From Verrucomicrobiota bacterium (GTDB taxonomy: Bacteria > Verrucomicrobiota > Verrucomicrobiia > Opitutales > Opitutaceae): DNA of 64,000 bases. A model generated the notes under the pieces. It did no database searches. It was given only the letters and a program-made list of their open reading frames with translations, and had not been told where the DNA came from. Location of the stretch: positions 372,001-436,000 of the forward strand of contig JAEYWP010000030.1 in the NCBI GenBank assembly GCA_023428905.1, in the 5' to 3' direction. This document shows positions 7,628 to 16,172 of this stretch, one piece after another; position 1 is the first letter of the stretch, and every line of letters begins with the position of its first letter. Position numbers and translations under genes: made by a program.

Positions 7628-8659
7628 TCACGTTGCGTCAGGCGCTTCCGGATACGGGGTGATGGCGTCCTTGATCCGTTCTCCTTCGCGCCGCCAGCGA
7701 TAAATGGGAAGGGAGGGACCACGTTTCAGAGCTTTGAAGAGCTCCGGTGCGTCGCGCTTCTGCAAGGTGAGGTCGACGAGACCCGTGGCCTCGCAGCTCA
7801 GCACCTTTGCGTACCCCTTGTAGTGCCGTGCATCACCGATGATGCGTGCGGTGCTCAGTCCGTCGGGGGCTGCCGCCTGCGTGACGCCTGAGGTTCGATC
7901 GAGCGCGAGGAAACAGTAGGGGAGACTCCTGAGGTCGATGCCGGCGCGCTGGCCAAACTTGACCCAGTCCGAGTCGGCATAGATGCCGCTGGGCGGCGGG
8001 GCAAAGGCGTGGCACCAGTGTTGGGCGTTTTCCGGAGCGAGCATGCCACACGCGGCGGTGTGGGTGCAGGGCGCGATCACCCTGAAGGTGGAGCGGAGCG
8101 ACTCGCGCCACGTCGCGAGGTCGCGGCTGACGCTGTGGGTTCCCGGCTCCACCCAGAGGATGGCGCGTGCCTGTTCCAGTGTATCCCGCAAGTGGCGACG
8201 TGATTCCGCCGAGAGCTCATTGAGGACGTGGCTCACGACCAGGAGGTCGATGGGCGCCTCGGGCCCCAGTTCCGCGGTGTGGAGGTGCGGGAACTGTTCG
8301 CGTGCGCGTCGTGCCGCGAACTCGCGGGCCAGCGGGGAGTGGTCGTGAACGAGGAGGGTGCCCACGCGTGCGGGGTCGAAAGCGGCGATGACACGCCGGC
8401 CTGCGATTCCGCTGCCGCAGCCCCAGTCGGCCACGGTGAGCCCGCGGTCCGGCTCGGTGGGGGCAGGGGGACTCCAGCCGCGCCGGACCAGTTCACCCAG
8501 GACGGCATCCCATTTCCACCCGATGCGTTCTCCAAACGTCGCATCGTACTGTGTGAGATCGGCGGTGGATTGCCAATAGGGTCCACGGGCAGCGGCACCG
8601 CTGAGGAAACCCTCGCGCAGGCGGTCAAGAATGGTCCAGTCGAGGTCGTCCCAACGCAT
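7628..8659 (-). CDS. Rsm22-type small-subunit rRNA methyltransferase family protein
   Basis: A 343-residue SAM-dependent methyltransferase. The SAM motif VADWGCGSGIAG is at residues 76-87, and the post-motif is IDLLVVSHVLNEL. The second half carries IAPCTHTAACGML and HWCHAFAPP; C198, C204 and C216 correspond to the cysteine-rich part of Rsm22/METTL17 proteins, where they hold a metal or iron-sulfur cluster. Family members act on, or help assemble, the small ribosomal subunit in mitochondria and some bacteria. Whether this one still methylates rRNA cannot be told. The next gene upstream, a second methyltransferase, ends 3 bp before this start, so both are probably one transcript. Confidence 0.78.
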   Translation of the reverse strand: MRWDDLDWTILDRLREGFLSGAAARGPYWQSTADLTQYDATFGERIGWKWDAVLGELVRRGWSPPAPTEPDRGLTVADWGCGSGIAGRRVIAAFDPARVGTLLVHDHSPLAREFAARRAREQFPHLHTAELGPEAPIDLLVVSHVLNELSAESRRHLRDTLEQARAILWVEPGTHSVSRDLATWRESLRSTFRVIAPCTHTAACGMLAPENAQHWCHAFAPPPSGIYADSDWVKFGQRAGIDLRSLPYCFLALDRTSGVTQAAAPDGLSTARIIGDARHYKGYAKVLSCEATGLVDLTLQKRDAPELFKALKRGPSLPIYRWRREGERIKDAITPYPEAPDAT

Positions 8660-8662
8660 GGC

Positions 8663-9838
8663 TCAACCAACGAGGTCAAAGCCCAGGTGGGTGGCAAGCT
8701 GCTGGTGCCGGATGCCGTAAAACGCTGCAAACGCCCGCACGCGCTCCGCGGGGATCAGGGTGTTGGGTCGGTCGCTCCGGATGGCGGCGATCATCAGGTT
8801 TTTTGCGGTGTGTTCGGTTGAAACAAACTCGAAGACCTTGGTGCGGTACCCCGCCCATTCCAGGAGTTGGGCCCGCAAGGCGTCGGTGACAAATTCGGCC
8901 TGTCTTTCCTGGAAAATACCATGTTTGAGGGCGTCGCCCAGCACCGCCGGGGCGGTGAGCTGCCGGCGCAGTTCCTTTTGACAGCAGGGCGAAACCACAA
9001 GCAGGCGCGCCCCCGCCTGGATTCCGCGGGCCAACGCGTCGTCGGTGGCGGTGTCGCAGGCGTGGAGTGCAATCAGGACGTCGAGATCGGAGGCGGGGAC
9101 ATCGACGATCGCACCGGCCTGAAACCGCAGGTTGGCCAAGTGCTGCTCCCGGGCCACGCGGTTGCAGAGCTGCACCAATTCGGGACGTGTCTCCACGCCG
9201 AGGACTTCCGCCCGCGTGCCAAAGTGAGACGCAACGGCGAACGTGAGGTAACCTTTCCCGCAACCCATGTCGGCCACGCGAAAGGCGCGATCCGTCGGGA
9301 GGTTGGCCTCCTCGGTGAGGTGGCTGACCAGTTCCACGAAGCGGTTGATCTGCCGAAATTTCGGGGCCATGCCCTCGCGGGCGAGCGCGCGTTCATTCAT
9401 CACCCCGAGCGCATGGAGCCATGGCGCGGTGGGCGGAATCAGGTGCTCGCGGGTGCGATCGTGCCCTCCTTGCGCGGGGCCGGGTGCGGCGGCCGCGAGC
9501 TGCGCATGGACGCGGGTGGTGCCGTCATCGGCGGTGGCGAGCTGCAGGGTTTGCACGGGCGTGAACAGGTGTGCGTCGCGAAACGCGTGTCCGATCAGCG
9601 GGACGAGGTGTTCAAGCGCCTGGGCCGGCGGGAAATTCTTGGTCTCGTCGCGCGTCGTGTAGCGATAAACAAACGACAGATGAGGCCCGCTCTTGAGTGA
9701 GACGGGGCGGACAAAGAGGTTTTTTAGCGCCGCGTCCGGGCCCCGGTATTTGCCGAGGCTGAGTTTCACCAGGACTCCCTGCTCCACACTGGTGCGCAAG
9801 GCGCTGAGGAATCGTTCGAGGGCCGGTGAGGAGGTCAT
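8663..9838 (-). CDS. SAM-dependent methyltransferase, METTL25/GSTCD-like
   Basis: About 391 residues from the ATG at 9838 (MTSSPALERFLSAL). The N-terminal third, with KLSLGKYRGPDAALKN and FVYRYTTRDETKNF, matches a domain often found in bacterial 'methyltransferase domain' proteins of this size. The catalytic domain holds VADMGCGKGYLTFAV and LIALHACDTATDDAL, followed by VVSPCCQKE, the order seen in the METTL25/GSTCD group. The substrate is unknown, but RNA or a ribosomal component is plausible given the Rsm22-like partner gene. The frame is open upstream to a TTG at 9916; the ATG was preferred because similarity begins there. Confidence 0.72.
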   Translation of the reverse strand: MTSSPALERFLSALRTSVEQGVLVKLSLGKYRGPDAALKNLFVRPVSLKSGPHLSFVYRYTTRDETKNFPPAQALEHLVPLIGHAFRDAHLFTPVQTLQLATADDGTTRVHAQLAAAAPGPAQGGHDRTREHLIPPTAPWLHALGVMNERALAREGMAPKFRQINRFVELVSHLTEEANLPTDRAFRVADMGCGKGYLTFAVASHFGTRAEVLGVETRPELVQLCNRVAREQHLANLRFQAGAIVDVPASDLDVLIALHACDTATDDALARGIQAGARLLVVSPCCQKELRRQLTAPAVLGDALKHGIFQERQAEFVTDALRAQLLEWAGYRTKVFEFVSTEHTAKNLMIAAIRSDRPNTLIPAERVRAFAAFYGIRHQQLATHLGFDLVG

Positions 9839-9928
9839 GAGCGTGTCGATGGGAGCGCGGTCGTTGCCGCGTACGCGCCAACGCTCGGCGAAGGATCCGG
9901 CCGGGGCAATGGCCAATGCGCCCCGTCG

Positions 9929-10936
9929 CTAGGGCGTGGGCAGATACTCCGCCGTCATCACCCGCTCGACCGTGGTCTTGCCGGGTTTGATGATCCCGAG
10001 CTCCTCGAGCTGTTGGATCTGGATACGGAAGCGGTCCGGAGCGATGCGGCCAATCAAGTGGACGCCGCCGTCCTTGCGGCCGACCACCAGCTTTTCGTCG
10101 ATGATCATCTGGCGCGAGAAGGCCAGGAACTCGTCGGTGTTGTTCCGGTTGGCCTCCTTCAACGCCTGGTGGGCCGGAGTTGGATCGCCTTCCAGGTAGT
10201 CCCGCCAGCCACGGATGAAGGCGGCCATGAAGGCGCGCAGCGTCTCCGGATTGCGGGCGGCCCAGTCTCTGTTGGCGATCAATACGGTATAGGCATCAAA
10301 ACCGGCATCCCAGGCGTACAGGTATTTGGGGCGGGGCCCGCCGGCCTTCAGGATATGGAAAGGCTCCGCGATGTAGTAACCCTGCTGGATCGCCTGCTTG
10401 TCCGCCACGAAGGTGGCGGTGGAAAAGTTCTGTGGGGCGAGCTGGAAATCGATCCCGTACTTTTTCTTTAGATACGGCAGAAAGGCCCAGTTCAGGCGTG
10501 CAATCAGGGTGCGCCCGTTCAATTCCTCAAAACGCGAGACCGGATTGTCCGGGTGCAGCATCAGGACGGAGGGGTCGTTCTGAAAAACGGCGCCGACCTG
10601 GACGATGGGCAGGTCCTGGTTGTGGATGGCCACGATCGAGTTGGTGCTGTCCGCCTGGGCGATATCGGCGCGCCCGGTGGCGGTGGCTTGCGTGGGGTTC
10701 ACGTTAGGGCCACCCGGGAGGAGGGTGACATCGAGCCCGGCCTCGGCAAAAAAGCCGCGGGCCTGCGCCTGGTAGAGGCCGCCGTGCTCCGGTTCGGGCA
10801 CCCAATCGAGTTGAACCACGACCTTGGTCAATGCGCCCGCGGGCGCAGGCGCGGAGGCCGCGGTGTCGGAGGTTTTCTTTCCGCAGCCCACCAAGGCAAC
10901 GGCGACGGCGAGAGCGAAGAGCGTGCGGGCGGACAT
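9929..10936 (-). CDS. ABC-transporter substrate-binding lipoprotein, NMT1/ThiY-like
   Basis: A 335-residue lipoprotein from the ATG at 10936. The signal ends ALVGC, with Cys18 as the lipidation site. The mature part starts with VVVQLDWVPEPEHGGLYQAQARGFF, followed by GLDVTLLPGG and GRADIAQAD. That is the signature of NMT1/THI5-like binding proteins for pyrimidine, thiamine precursor, riboflavin, taurine or nitrate-type ligands. The WVPEPEHGGLYQAQ pattern is closest to ThiY-like pyrimidine-precursor binders, but the ligand is not settled. No permease or ATPase gene is adjacent, so it is an orphan binding protein here. It is in line with the two methyltransferase genes. Confidence 0.82.
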   Translation of the reverse strand: MSARTLFALAVAVALVGCGKKTSDTAASAPAPAGALTKVVVQLDWVPEPEHGGLYQAQARGFFAEAGLDVTLLPGGPNVNPTQATATGRADIAQADSTNSIVAIHNQDLPIVQVGAVFQNDPSVLMLHPDNPVSRFEELNGRTLIARLNWAFLPYLKKKYGIDFQLAPQNFSTATFVADKQAIQQGYYIAEPFHILKAGGPRPKYLYAWDAGFDAYTVLIANRDWAARNPETLRAFMAAFIRGWRDYLEGDPTPAHQALKEANRNNTDEFLAFSRQMIIDEKLVVGRKDGGVHLIGRIAPDRFRIQIQQLEELGIIKPGKTTVERVMTAEYLPTP

Positions 10937-10985
10937 GATGGCGTAAGAAGCTCCGCGCCGCCTGGTTTTCAAGCGCGCGGGCGTG

Positions 10986-11831
10986 TCAGCCGCTGCGTTC
11001 GGCGGACCCGCCGCTCCACTTCAGCTTGGTGCGTACGACGGAGAAGTGGGAGTAGCTGCGACGCTGCGCGAGCAGGAACTGGGTCTTGGAAAGGGCGATC
11101 TCGACGGGCGCTCCCTCGCATTTGACCTGTTTGCGCTGGCCATCGATGGCCACGAGGACGCGCGAATCGCTCTCGCGGTGAAAGACGCGCAGTTTGACGT
11201 CGTGGCGGAAGATGATGGAGCGGTTGCTCAGCGTGTGCGGGCAGATCGGCGTCATTGCGATCACCTCCGCGCCGGGATGGATCAGCGGCCCCCCGGCGGA
11301 CAGATTATAGGCGGTCGAGCCGGTGGGGGTGGAGAAGATCAAGCCGTCGCAGTGGTATTCCGTCACCAACTCGTCGTCCGCGTACACCTCCAGGCGAACA
11401 AGGCGAGAGCTGAACTCGTCCTTGATCAGCACGTCGTTGAGAGCGAGGTCGTGATTGCCGGGGGAGGTCGAGCAATCGAGCAGCGAGCGTGGCGCGACGC
11501 AAAAGTCGCCTTCCAAGAGCCGTGGAAAAAGGGCCTCGATCTCGTCGGCGGAAAAGGTCGTGAGGAAACCGAGGCTGCCGCGGTTGACGCCGATGACCGG
11601 CACCTTTTCGCGGGCTGCCTCCGCCGCGATGCCGAGCAGGGTGCCGTCGCCGCCGATCACACAGCAGGCATCGCAACCTTTGAGGAAGCCGGGCGCCACC
11701 GGATATGCCGCGGTGGTCCGCACTGCCACGCCGCGTGCCTCGGCAACGGTCTGGAGCGCGTGGCCCAACTCGGGAGCGCCGGTCTTGGTATCGTTGACCA
11801 CGAAGGCGAGCGTGCGGATCGGCGGCTGCAT
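10986..11831 (-). CDS. nadK: NAD kinase
   Basis: Makes NADP from NAD and ATP (or polyphosphate). From the ATG at 11831 the protein has 281 residues, normal for bacterial NadK. The catalytic GGDGT is at 60-64, the conserved ND pair at 132-133 (LNDVLIKD) and TPTGSTAYNLSAGGP at 169-183. The frame extends 58 codons upstream, but only through arginine-rich sequence antisense to the tlyA end, so the internal ATG (MQPPIRTLAF) is preferred. It is downstream of tlyA on the same strand, with about 55 bp between. Confidence 0.93.
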   Translation of the reverse strand: MQPPIRTLAFVVNDTKTGAPELGHALQTVAEARGVAVRTTAAYPVAPGFLKGCDACCVIGGDGTLLGIAAEAAREKVPVIGVNRGSLGFLTTFSADEIEALFPRLLEGDFCVAPRSLLDCSTSPGNHDLALNDVLIKDEFSSRLVRLEVYADDELVTEYHCDGLIFSTPTGSTAYNLSAGGPLIHPGAEVIAMTPICPHTLSNRSIIFRHDVKLRVFHRESDSRVLVAIDGQRKQVKCEGAPVEIALSKTQFLLAQRRSYSHFSVVRTKLKWSGGSAERSG

Positions 11832-11886
11832 GCGTGACCTACTGCACACGAAAACCCGAATGGGCAAGGCAAGGGAACCGCGGCGC

Positions 11887-12645
11887 TCAGCTCGCCGCCG
11901 GCGCCTTGCGCAGACCGAGGAGAAATTCGCGGTTCCCATCGGTGCCGTGGAGCGGCGAATCGATCGTGCCGATGAGCTGGGCGCCGGGGAGGTCGCGCAG
12001 CGCAAACGCAGTGATTTCCGTCAGCACCGCCTCCTGCACCGCGGGGTCGCGGATCACGCCCCGCCCCTTGTCCACTTCCTCTTTGCCGGCCTCGAACTGC
12101 GGTTTCACCAGGGCGATGAGGATGCCGCCGGCGCGCACCAGAGGCCAGACCGAGGGCAGCACGGCCTTCAGCGAGATGAAAGACAGGTCCATCACGGCGG
12201 CGTCGTACGAGGCTCGCGGAAGATCCGCCGCCGTCAGATGGCGTGCGTTCACCTTTTCTAGGTTGGTCACCCGCGGATCCGCCCGCAGGCGTGCGTGGAG
12301 CTGCGCCCGGCCCACATCGACGCAGACCACGCTCGCGGCACCAGCTTGCAGGGCACAGTCGGTGAAACCGCCGGTGGATGCACCCACATCAATCACATGT
12401 GCGCCGGCGAGGGACGTCCGAAAACGATCCAGGAAACCTTGAAGTTTCTCGCCCCCGCGGCTCACAAACCGCGGCGGCTGCTCGACCGACAACGCGACAT
12501 CGGGCGGATATTCCTTCCCGGGTTTGTCCAGGCGCTCCGTGCCCTGCAGCACCCGTCCGGCCATGATCAACGCCTTTGCCTGGGAGCGCGATTCCGCCAG
12601 TCCGCGCGCGACCAGAAGTTCGTCGAGTCGTTGTTTGGAGGCCAT
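11887..12645 (-). CDS. tlyA: TlyA-type rRNA 2'-O-methyltransferase (S4 + FtsJ domains)
   Basis: A 252-residue protein with an N-terminal S4 RNA-binding domain (RLDELLVARGLAESRSQAKALI, residues about 5-60) and a C-terminal FtsJ/RrmJ fold. The SAM-binding motif is VIDVGASTGGFTD, followed by VCVDVGRAQL and VMDLSFISL, with the catalytic-type Lys in ALVKPQFEAGK. TlyA enzymes 2'-O-methylate cytidines in 16S and/or 23S rRNA. The name is family-based; bacterial TlyA proteins have sometimes been called haemolysins. It is 8 bp downstream of the mutM start in the same leftward block, so a mutM-tlyA-nadK transcript is likely. Confidence 0.9.
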   Translation of the reverse strand: MASKQRLDELLVARGLAESRSQAKALIMAGRVLQGTERLDKPGKEYPPDVALSVEQPPRFVSRGGEKLQGFLDRFRTSLAGAHVIDVGASTGGFTDCALQAGAASVVCVDVGRAQLHARLRADPRVTNLEKVNARHLTAADLPRASYDAAVMDLSFISLKAVLPSVWPLVRAGGILIALVKPQFEAGKEEVDKGRGVIRDPAVQEAVLTEITAFALRDLPGAQLIGTIDSPLHGTDGNREFLLGLRKAPAAS

Positions 12646-12653
12646 CGGTGGGT

Positions 12654-13460
12654 TCAGCTACGTGGCGGCTTCTGTCGTCCCGGGGACCAGCAGGTGGTGC
12701 GGCCGCCGATTTGCTCCCGCTTGAGCAGAACGCCGGTTTTTGGGCAGCGGCCACCGTCCTCCCAGCGGTGCCAGAAAAGCCAGGACTTGGGCGCGCTATC
12801 GATCTCCTTGCCGATGCGTTTCAGCGCCTCGCGGGCGACCCAGCGGGTCTCGCGGTGCAGCGTCTTTATCTCGGCAGGCGTGAGGGAGCCGGCGGCGCGG
12901 CGCGGATGGATCCCGGCGCGCCAGAGGATCTCGTCCGCCATCCAGTTTCCGATCCCGGGAAAACGTTCCTGCATCAACAGGACCGCCTTGATGGGGGCCT
13001 TCTTCCGGCGCTGAAGGAAGGTACCGAGCGCAGCGAGCGTGAAGGCCGGCGAGGTGAGGGCGGGTGCGATTTTGGTCCACCAATCCGGCGCCTCCGTCCC
13101 GAGGGAGAACTGGATCCGTCCAAACTGACGAAAATCGAGGAAGACGAGGGCGTGCGACGCGGTGTAGAGGACGAGGTGGGCGTGCTTTTCCGGCAAATAC
13201 TCCGGGGCGGGAAGCTTGAGTTCGCCGGTCATCCCCAGATGGATACCCAGCCAGGCGTTTCCGCTGAAGCGGAAGAGCATCTGTTTTGCCGCCGCTTCGG
13301 AGTGTTGGAACGTCGCTCCCGTGAGGCCGCGCACCAGTGCCTGGCGATCAACCCCACGGAGGAGCCGCGACCCGGGGCGCAGGTGGACACGCTCGATCCT
13401 CTGGCCCAGGGCGGGATCCCAGCGGCGGCGGTAATACTCCACTTCTCCGAGTTCGGGCAT
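12654..13460 (-). CDS. mutM: Formamidopyrimidine-DNA glycosylase with a cysteine-poor C-terminal finger
   Basis: A base-excision repair glycosylase/AP lyase. The catalytic N-terminus MPELGEVEYY supplies Pro2 and Glu3, and the helix-two-turn-helix segment is FPGIGNWMADEILWRAGIHP. The length of 268 residues is normal. The C-terminal finger is odd: normal Fpg proteins have four zinc cysteines, but here only GRCPKTG and RTTCWSPGRQ remain, with two cysteines and not in CxxC pairs. The conserved IGGRTT arginine loop is kept, so the finger may fold without zinc as in 'zincless-finger' relatives such as NEIL1. It is the first gene of the presumed mutM-tlyA-nadK run. Confidence 0.88.
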   Translation of the reverse strand: MPELGEVEYYRRRWDPALGQRIERVHLRPGSRLLRGVDRQALVRGLTGATFQHSEAAAKQMLFRFSGNAWLGIHLGMTGELKLPAPEYLPEKHAHLVLYTASHALVFLDFRQFGRIQFSLGTEAPDWWTKIAPALTSPAFTLAALGTFLQRRKKAPIKAVLLMQERFPGIGNWMADEILWRAGIHPRRAAGSLTPAEIKTLHRETRWVAREALKRIGKEIDSAPKSWLFWHRWEDGGRCPKTGVLLKREQIGGRTTCWSPGRQKPPRS

Positions 13461-13482
13461 GGCGGGGGAGCCGCTACGATGA

Positions 13483-13875
13483 TCAACCGACCCAGGCTTT
13501 CAACGCCTCGGGCAGCACGACGCGCTGGCGGGTGGTGCTTTCGATGCAGACGTGATGCGTGCGCACGTTAGCCGCCAGTTTGTCCGGCTGGCCGCGTTTC
13601 ATCATCATGTAGTCGACGGCGTAGCTGTCGGGAGTGAGCAGCGAAGGCTGGACCGCCACCACGACCCTGTCGCCGCACAGCAGAGGTCGAAGGTAGTCGG
13701 CCTGGCTGTGGGAGATCGGCATGACCACACCCGAGTCCGAGAAAAAGCGGCGCACGTCAAAACCCGCGGCCGCCAGCGACTCCTCATAAGCCTCGTGGCA
13801 GATGGCGAGGTAGTTGGCGAAAAACACCACCCCCGCGGCATCTGTGTCCGGAAAGTGGATCGTGCGCTCGTACAT
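13483..13875 (-). CDS. Hotdog-fold acyl-CoA thioesterase (4-hydroxybenzoyl-CoA/DHNA-CoA type)
   Basis: About 130 residues from the ATG at 13875 (MYERTIHFPDTDAAGVVFFANY); an ATG at 13890 adds five residues. The DTDAAGVVFFANYL motif holds the catalytic-type Asp and the YbgC/4-HBT signature. HSQADYLRPLLCGD and the length are normal for single hotdog thioesterases. In an organism with menF, menD and menB nearby, hydrolysis of 1,4-dihydroxy-2-naphthoyl-CoA in menaquinone synthesis is an attractive role, but many paralogues act on other acyl-CoAs. The frame stays open for 100 codons upstream, but that part is translated intergenic repeat and should not be included. Confidence 0.8.
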   Translation of the reverse strand: MYERTIHFPDTDAAGVVFFANYLAICHEAYEESLAAAGFDVRRFFSDSGVVMPISHSQADYLRPLLCGDRVVVAVQPSLLTPDSYAVDYMMMKRGQPDKLAANVRTHHVCIESTTRQRVVLPEALKAWVG

Positions 13876-13890
13876 AAACGGTGTGCCCAT

Positions 13891-14282
13891 CGAGCCAGCG
13901 AAACCACGAATGGCGGCGAATGCACCCCAAAGTTTGCGCAAAGGCGATCCCACACGGGAGAACCACGAAGGGACGCGCATGGACACGAAAGCGGTGGAAG
14001 GGGGGCGTACGGGCGCTTGCGCCGGGGGGCTCGGCAAACACATCCAAGGCGATGAAACCACGGATGAACACAGAGGGACACGGATGAGGGGCTGGGGTAC
14101 GTGGGCAGACTCAATGGCTACGCGTTCCGCACCGGATGACTGCCCGTGTGCGGTTCCTCCGTGTTCATCCGTGTCCATCCGTGGTCCCAAACCGCTCGTC
14201 TCCCAGCGCCGCGATTTTCCCCTCCTGTCGTTTTGTGGTTCAGGTATTCGAGTGGATTCATCCGCCTTCGTGGTTCAAAGCT
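13891..14282. repeat. Cluster of degenerate CCACGGATG-type repeats in both orientations
   Basis: This 390-bp divergent gap carries no gene. It holds several degenerate copies of a motif based on AACCACGRAKG followed by ACACGGATG units about 11 bp apart. Forward copies lie near 13911, 13970-14003 and 14058-14086. Reverse copies lie at 14157-14189 and near 14260-14277. The clearest forward and reverse arms (14058-14086 and 14157-14189) could pair into a long hairpin with a loop of about 70 bases. It separates the thioesterase from polX, so promoters for both genes must lie within or beside it. The function of the repeats is unknown. Confidence 0.75.
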
Positions 14283-16106
14283 ATGGGCATCGTGACCAAG
14301 AACGACATTGCCGACATCCTGACTGAGATCGCCGTCCTTCTGGAGCTGAAGGGCGAGAACCCCTTCAAGACGCGGGCGTACCAGACGGGAGCCCGGGCAC
14401 TCGAGGCGCTGGAGGAGGACCTTGGCACCATCATCGCCGAGGGCCGGCTCGATGCGATCAAGGGCATCGGGGACGCGCTTTCGAAAAAGATCGTCGAACT
14501 TCACGGCACGGGCCGGCTGCGTTTCTACGATGAGTTGAAGGCCTCGATCCCGCCCGGGTTGGTGGAGATGCTGGATATTCCGGGCCTGGGGCCGAAAAAG
14601 ATCATCGCGCTCCACCAGAAGCTGGGGGTCGACAGCATTGCCGCCCTCACGCAAGCGTGCGCCGACGGCTTGGTCGCGGGCCTCCCTGGATTTGGAGACA
14701 AGACGCAGGAGAAGATCATCGCAGGTATCCGCAATCGCGAAGCCTATGGCCGGCGCCACATCTGGTGGGATGCCTTCCAGGTGGCCGAACCGATTCTTGC
14801 CGGGCTACGCGCATTGCCACAGGTGGAAAAAGCAGAGCATGCCGGCAGCCTGCGACGGGGCATGGAGACGGTGGGCGATCTCGACTTCATCGTCGCGGCT
14901 GCCGACGTCGCACCGGTGGTCGAGTGGTTTACCTCCCGGGACGGCATCCGCGAGGTCACCGCGAAAGGGGACACCAAGGCCAGCGTTCGTTACCAGAGCG
15001 GCCTGCAGGCGGACCTCCGCATCGTGCCTTCGGAGCAGTTTGCCTTCGCCCTGCATCACTTCACCGGCTCAAAAGATCACAACGTGCAGATGCGCCAGCG
15101 TGCGCTCGCCCGCGGCCTGAGCCTGAGCGAGTGGGGGTTGGTGCCCGCCGAGGGCGCCGGGACGGTGAAGGAGAAAGTGGGCGTCGGGCAGAAGTCGCCC
15201 GCCGCGGGCGCCCCCGCGAAAACGGTTAAGAAAGCCGCAGCCGAGCCGACGGTGCCCGCCGTCGCCACGGAGTCCGAGCTTTTTGCCGCGCTCGACCTGC
15301 CGTTCATCCCGCCGGAGCTGCGGGAGGGGTTGGGGGAAATCGAGGCGGCGGAGGCCGGTCAGCTGCCCGAGCTGGTGGACTTCGCCGACCTTCGCGGCGC
15401 CTTCCACAACCACACCACCGCTTCCGACGGGCGCAACACCCTCAATGAGATGGTGGCGGCGGCCGATGCCCTCGGCTGGGAATACATCGGCATCGCCGAT
15501 CACTCCAAGGCCAGCTTCCAGGCCAACGGCCTGAGCGAGGAGCGGCTGCTCAAGCAGGTCGCCGATATCCGGGCGCTGAATACCTCGGGCCGCTTCAAGG
15601 TCCACGTCTTCACCGGCACCGAGTGCGACATCCTGGCGGACGGGCGGATGGATTTCGACGACGCCACCCTGGCGCAGCTCGATTACGTGGTGGGTTCGGT
15701 CCACAACGCCTTTGCCCAGTCGGAGGGGGACATGACCGCGCGGATCATCCGGGCGATGGAATGCGGCCGCATGACCATGCTAGGGCATCTGACGGGCCGG
15801 CTGCTGCTGCGTCGCGAAGGTTACCCCGTGAACACCGCCCGCATCGTGGATGCGGCGATCGCCAACGGTGTCGTTATCGAACTCAACGCGAGCCCCTGGC
15901 GGCTGGACATGGACTGGCGCCACTGGCGTCGTGCGGCGGAGCGGGGTGTCTTGTGCGCCATCAACCCCGATGCACACGACCTGCACGCGCTGACCTTTCT
16001 CCAGACCGGGGTGCGGGCGGCCCGGAAGGGCTGGCTGACCAAACAGCAGGTGATCACCACGAAACCACTACAGGAGATGAAAGCCTGGCTGGCCGGACGA
16101 CGCTGA
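14283..16106 (+). CDS. polX: Family X DNA polymerase with PHP domain
   Basis: A 607-residue repair polymerase. The N-terminal 8-kDa and fingers region contains helix-hairpin-helix sequences (DAIKGIGDALSKKI, DIPGLGPKKIIALH). The nucleotidyltransferase core has GSLRRGMETVGDLDFIVAA, whose aspartates bind metal, and a further Asp in GLQADLRIV. The C-terminal PHP domain shows FHNHTTASDGRNTL, GIADHSKAS, GTECDIL, VGSVHN, LGHLTGR and NPDAHD, the full set of metal ligands for 3'-5' exonuclease/phosphatase activity. An Ala/Pro/Lys-rich insert (about residues 300-335) sits at the junction of the two halves. The start is the ATG at 14283, where family similarity begins; upstream is repeat. It probably shares a transcript with crcB. 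Confidence 0.92.
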   Translation: MGIVTKNDIADILTEIAVLLELKGENPFKTRAYQTGARALEALEEDLGTIIAEGRLDAIKGIGDALSKKIVELHGTGRLRFYDELKASIPPGLVEMLDIPGLGPKKIIALHQKLGVDSIAALTQACADGLVAGLPGFGDKTQEKIIAGIRNREAYGRRHIWWDAFQVAEPILAGLRALPQVEKAEHAGSLRRGMETVGDLDFIVAAADVAPVVEWFTSRDGIREVTAKGDTKASVRYQSGLQADLRIVPSEQFAFALHHFTGSKDHNVQMRQRALARGLSLSEWGLVPAEGAGTVKEKVGVGQKSPAAGAPAKTVKKAAAEPTVPAVATESELFAALDLPFIPPELREGLGEIEAAEAGQLPELVDFADLRGAFHNHTTASDGRNTLNEMVAAADALGWEYIGIADHSKASFQANGLSEERLLKQVADIRALNTSGRFKVHVFTGTECDILADGRMDFDDATLAQLDYVVGSVHNAFAQSEGDMTARIIRAMECGRMTMLGHLTGRLLLRREGYPVNTARIVDAAIANGVVIELNASPWRLDMDWRHWRRAAERGVLCAINPDAHDLHALTFLQTGVRAARKGWLTKQQVITTKPLQEMKAWLAGRR

Positions 16107-16172
16107 CCCGATGAAGCCCCTTTCGCCCCCAAACACTTTGATTCCATCCGCAACCGCCAGGACGTTTTGAGC

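Noticed and set aside
16107..16172. Possible fluoride riboswitch upstream of crcB
   Set aside because: The 66 bp has GATGAAGCCCC but lacks the spacing and the second conserved part needed for the pseudoknot; crcB is probably read from polX.
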